Shown here piece by piece: positions 5,191 to 5,341 of a DNA stretch of 5,341 nt (positions within the stretch are counted from its first letter, which is position 1; each line of letters opens with the position of its first letter). The stretch is from contig JAHELX010000461.1 of NCBI GenBank assembly GCA_024643945.1, positions 1-5,341 on the forward strand. Reading direction: 5' to 3'. Below the pieces are notes generated by a model. It was not told the DNA's origin. It did no database searches and saw only the letters and a program-made list of their open reading frames with translations. Made by a program: the position numbers and the translations under genes. The stretch comes from Anaerolineales bacterium (GTDB taxonomy: Bacteria; Chloroflexota; Anaerolineae; 4572-78; NAK82).

Positions 5191-5341
5191 ATGATCATGC
5201 GCTCATTGGCCCTTAAACTTACGCTAGCCTTTCTTCTGGTCGGCCTGATCGGGGCCATGCTGATGGCCTTCTTTGTTTTGCGCAACACGGAACGTCGCTT
5301 CGACCAGTTTGTAGTTGACCGTGACCGGGCTTCCTTTGTGA
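5191..5341 (+). CDS. Sensor histidine kinase, N-terminal fragment (runs off window)
   Basis: Fifty residues are visible before the window ends. They begin MIMRSLALKLTLAFLLVGLIG; residues about 7-29 form a transmembrane helix, followed by a charged stretch (RNTERRFDQFVVDRDRASFV) that starts an extracytoplasmic sensor region. This layout is typical of BaeS-like kinases encoded directly after OmpR-type regulators. No HAMP, His-box or ATPase motif can be seen, so the call rests on position and N-terminal style. The start may be ATG 5191, ATG 5197 or GTG 5188; none has a strong ribosome site. It is presumably the partner that phosphorylates D53 of the preceding regulator. Confidence 0.8.
   Translation, partial: MIMRSLALKLTLAFLLVGLIGAMLMAFFVLRNTERRFDQFVVDRDRASFV

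Overview
The window looks like part of a chromosome from a Chloroflexota-type bacterium. This is inferred from gene style: a stand-alone MgtE-N/CBS protein next to a divergent Nramp-family transporter, two secreted proteins with lipobox signals (one an HtrA-like protease, one a YceI-domain protein with a Pro/Thr/Ser-rich linker), and a PhoB-type response regulator with its kinase. Coding DNA is moderately GC-rich, and the main regulatory gap (about 1840-2240) is clearly AT-rich. No tRNA, rRNA, CRISPR array, transposase or phage gene is visible. All genes lie on the + strand.

Left part (1-1747): a metal-ion pair. The 3' part of a gene for an MgtE-type cytoplasmic sensor (MgtE-N end plus two CBS domains, no membrane domain) is followed 19 nt later by an Nramp-fold transporter. 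The usual TM1 metal-binding motif DPGN is DAGG here, and the TM6 methionine is alanine. Both changes point away from classical Mn/Fe transport and towards the Nramp-related magnesium transporter type.

Middle gap (1748-2239): 492 nt without a full gene but with notable structure. Six TTAA-type units at exact 11-nt spacing (1839-1904) precede a perfect TATAAT (1920-1925). A 37-codon ORF (1995-2108) follows that reads like the first residues of a MacB/LolD-type ABC ATPase and then stops. A second set of 11-nt units with the same consensus, TnAACAAnTTC (2083-2126), precedes TATACT (2131-2136). This is the pattern expected for OmpR/PhoB-family regulator operators, and such a regulator is encoded 2.4 kb downstream.

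Right part (2240-5341): a trypsin-like HtrA/DegP-family protease with one PDZ domain, a YceI-domain lipoprotein, a repeat-rich hairpin region, then an OmpR/PhoB-type response regulator and the first 50 residues of its sensor histidine kinase. The inferred picture is an envelope-maintenance locus in which the two-component system may control the protease (and perhaps the YceI lipoprotein) through the 11-nt repeat arrays. The function of the system and the signal it senses cannot be read from this window.
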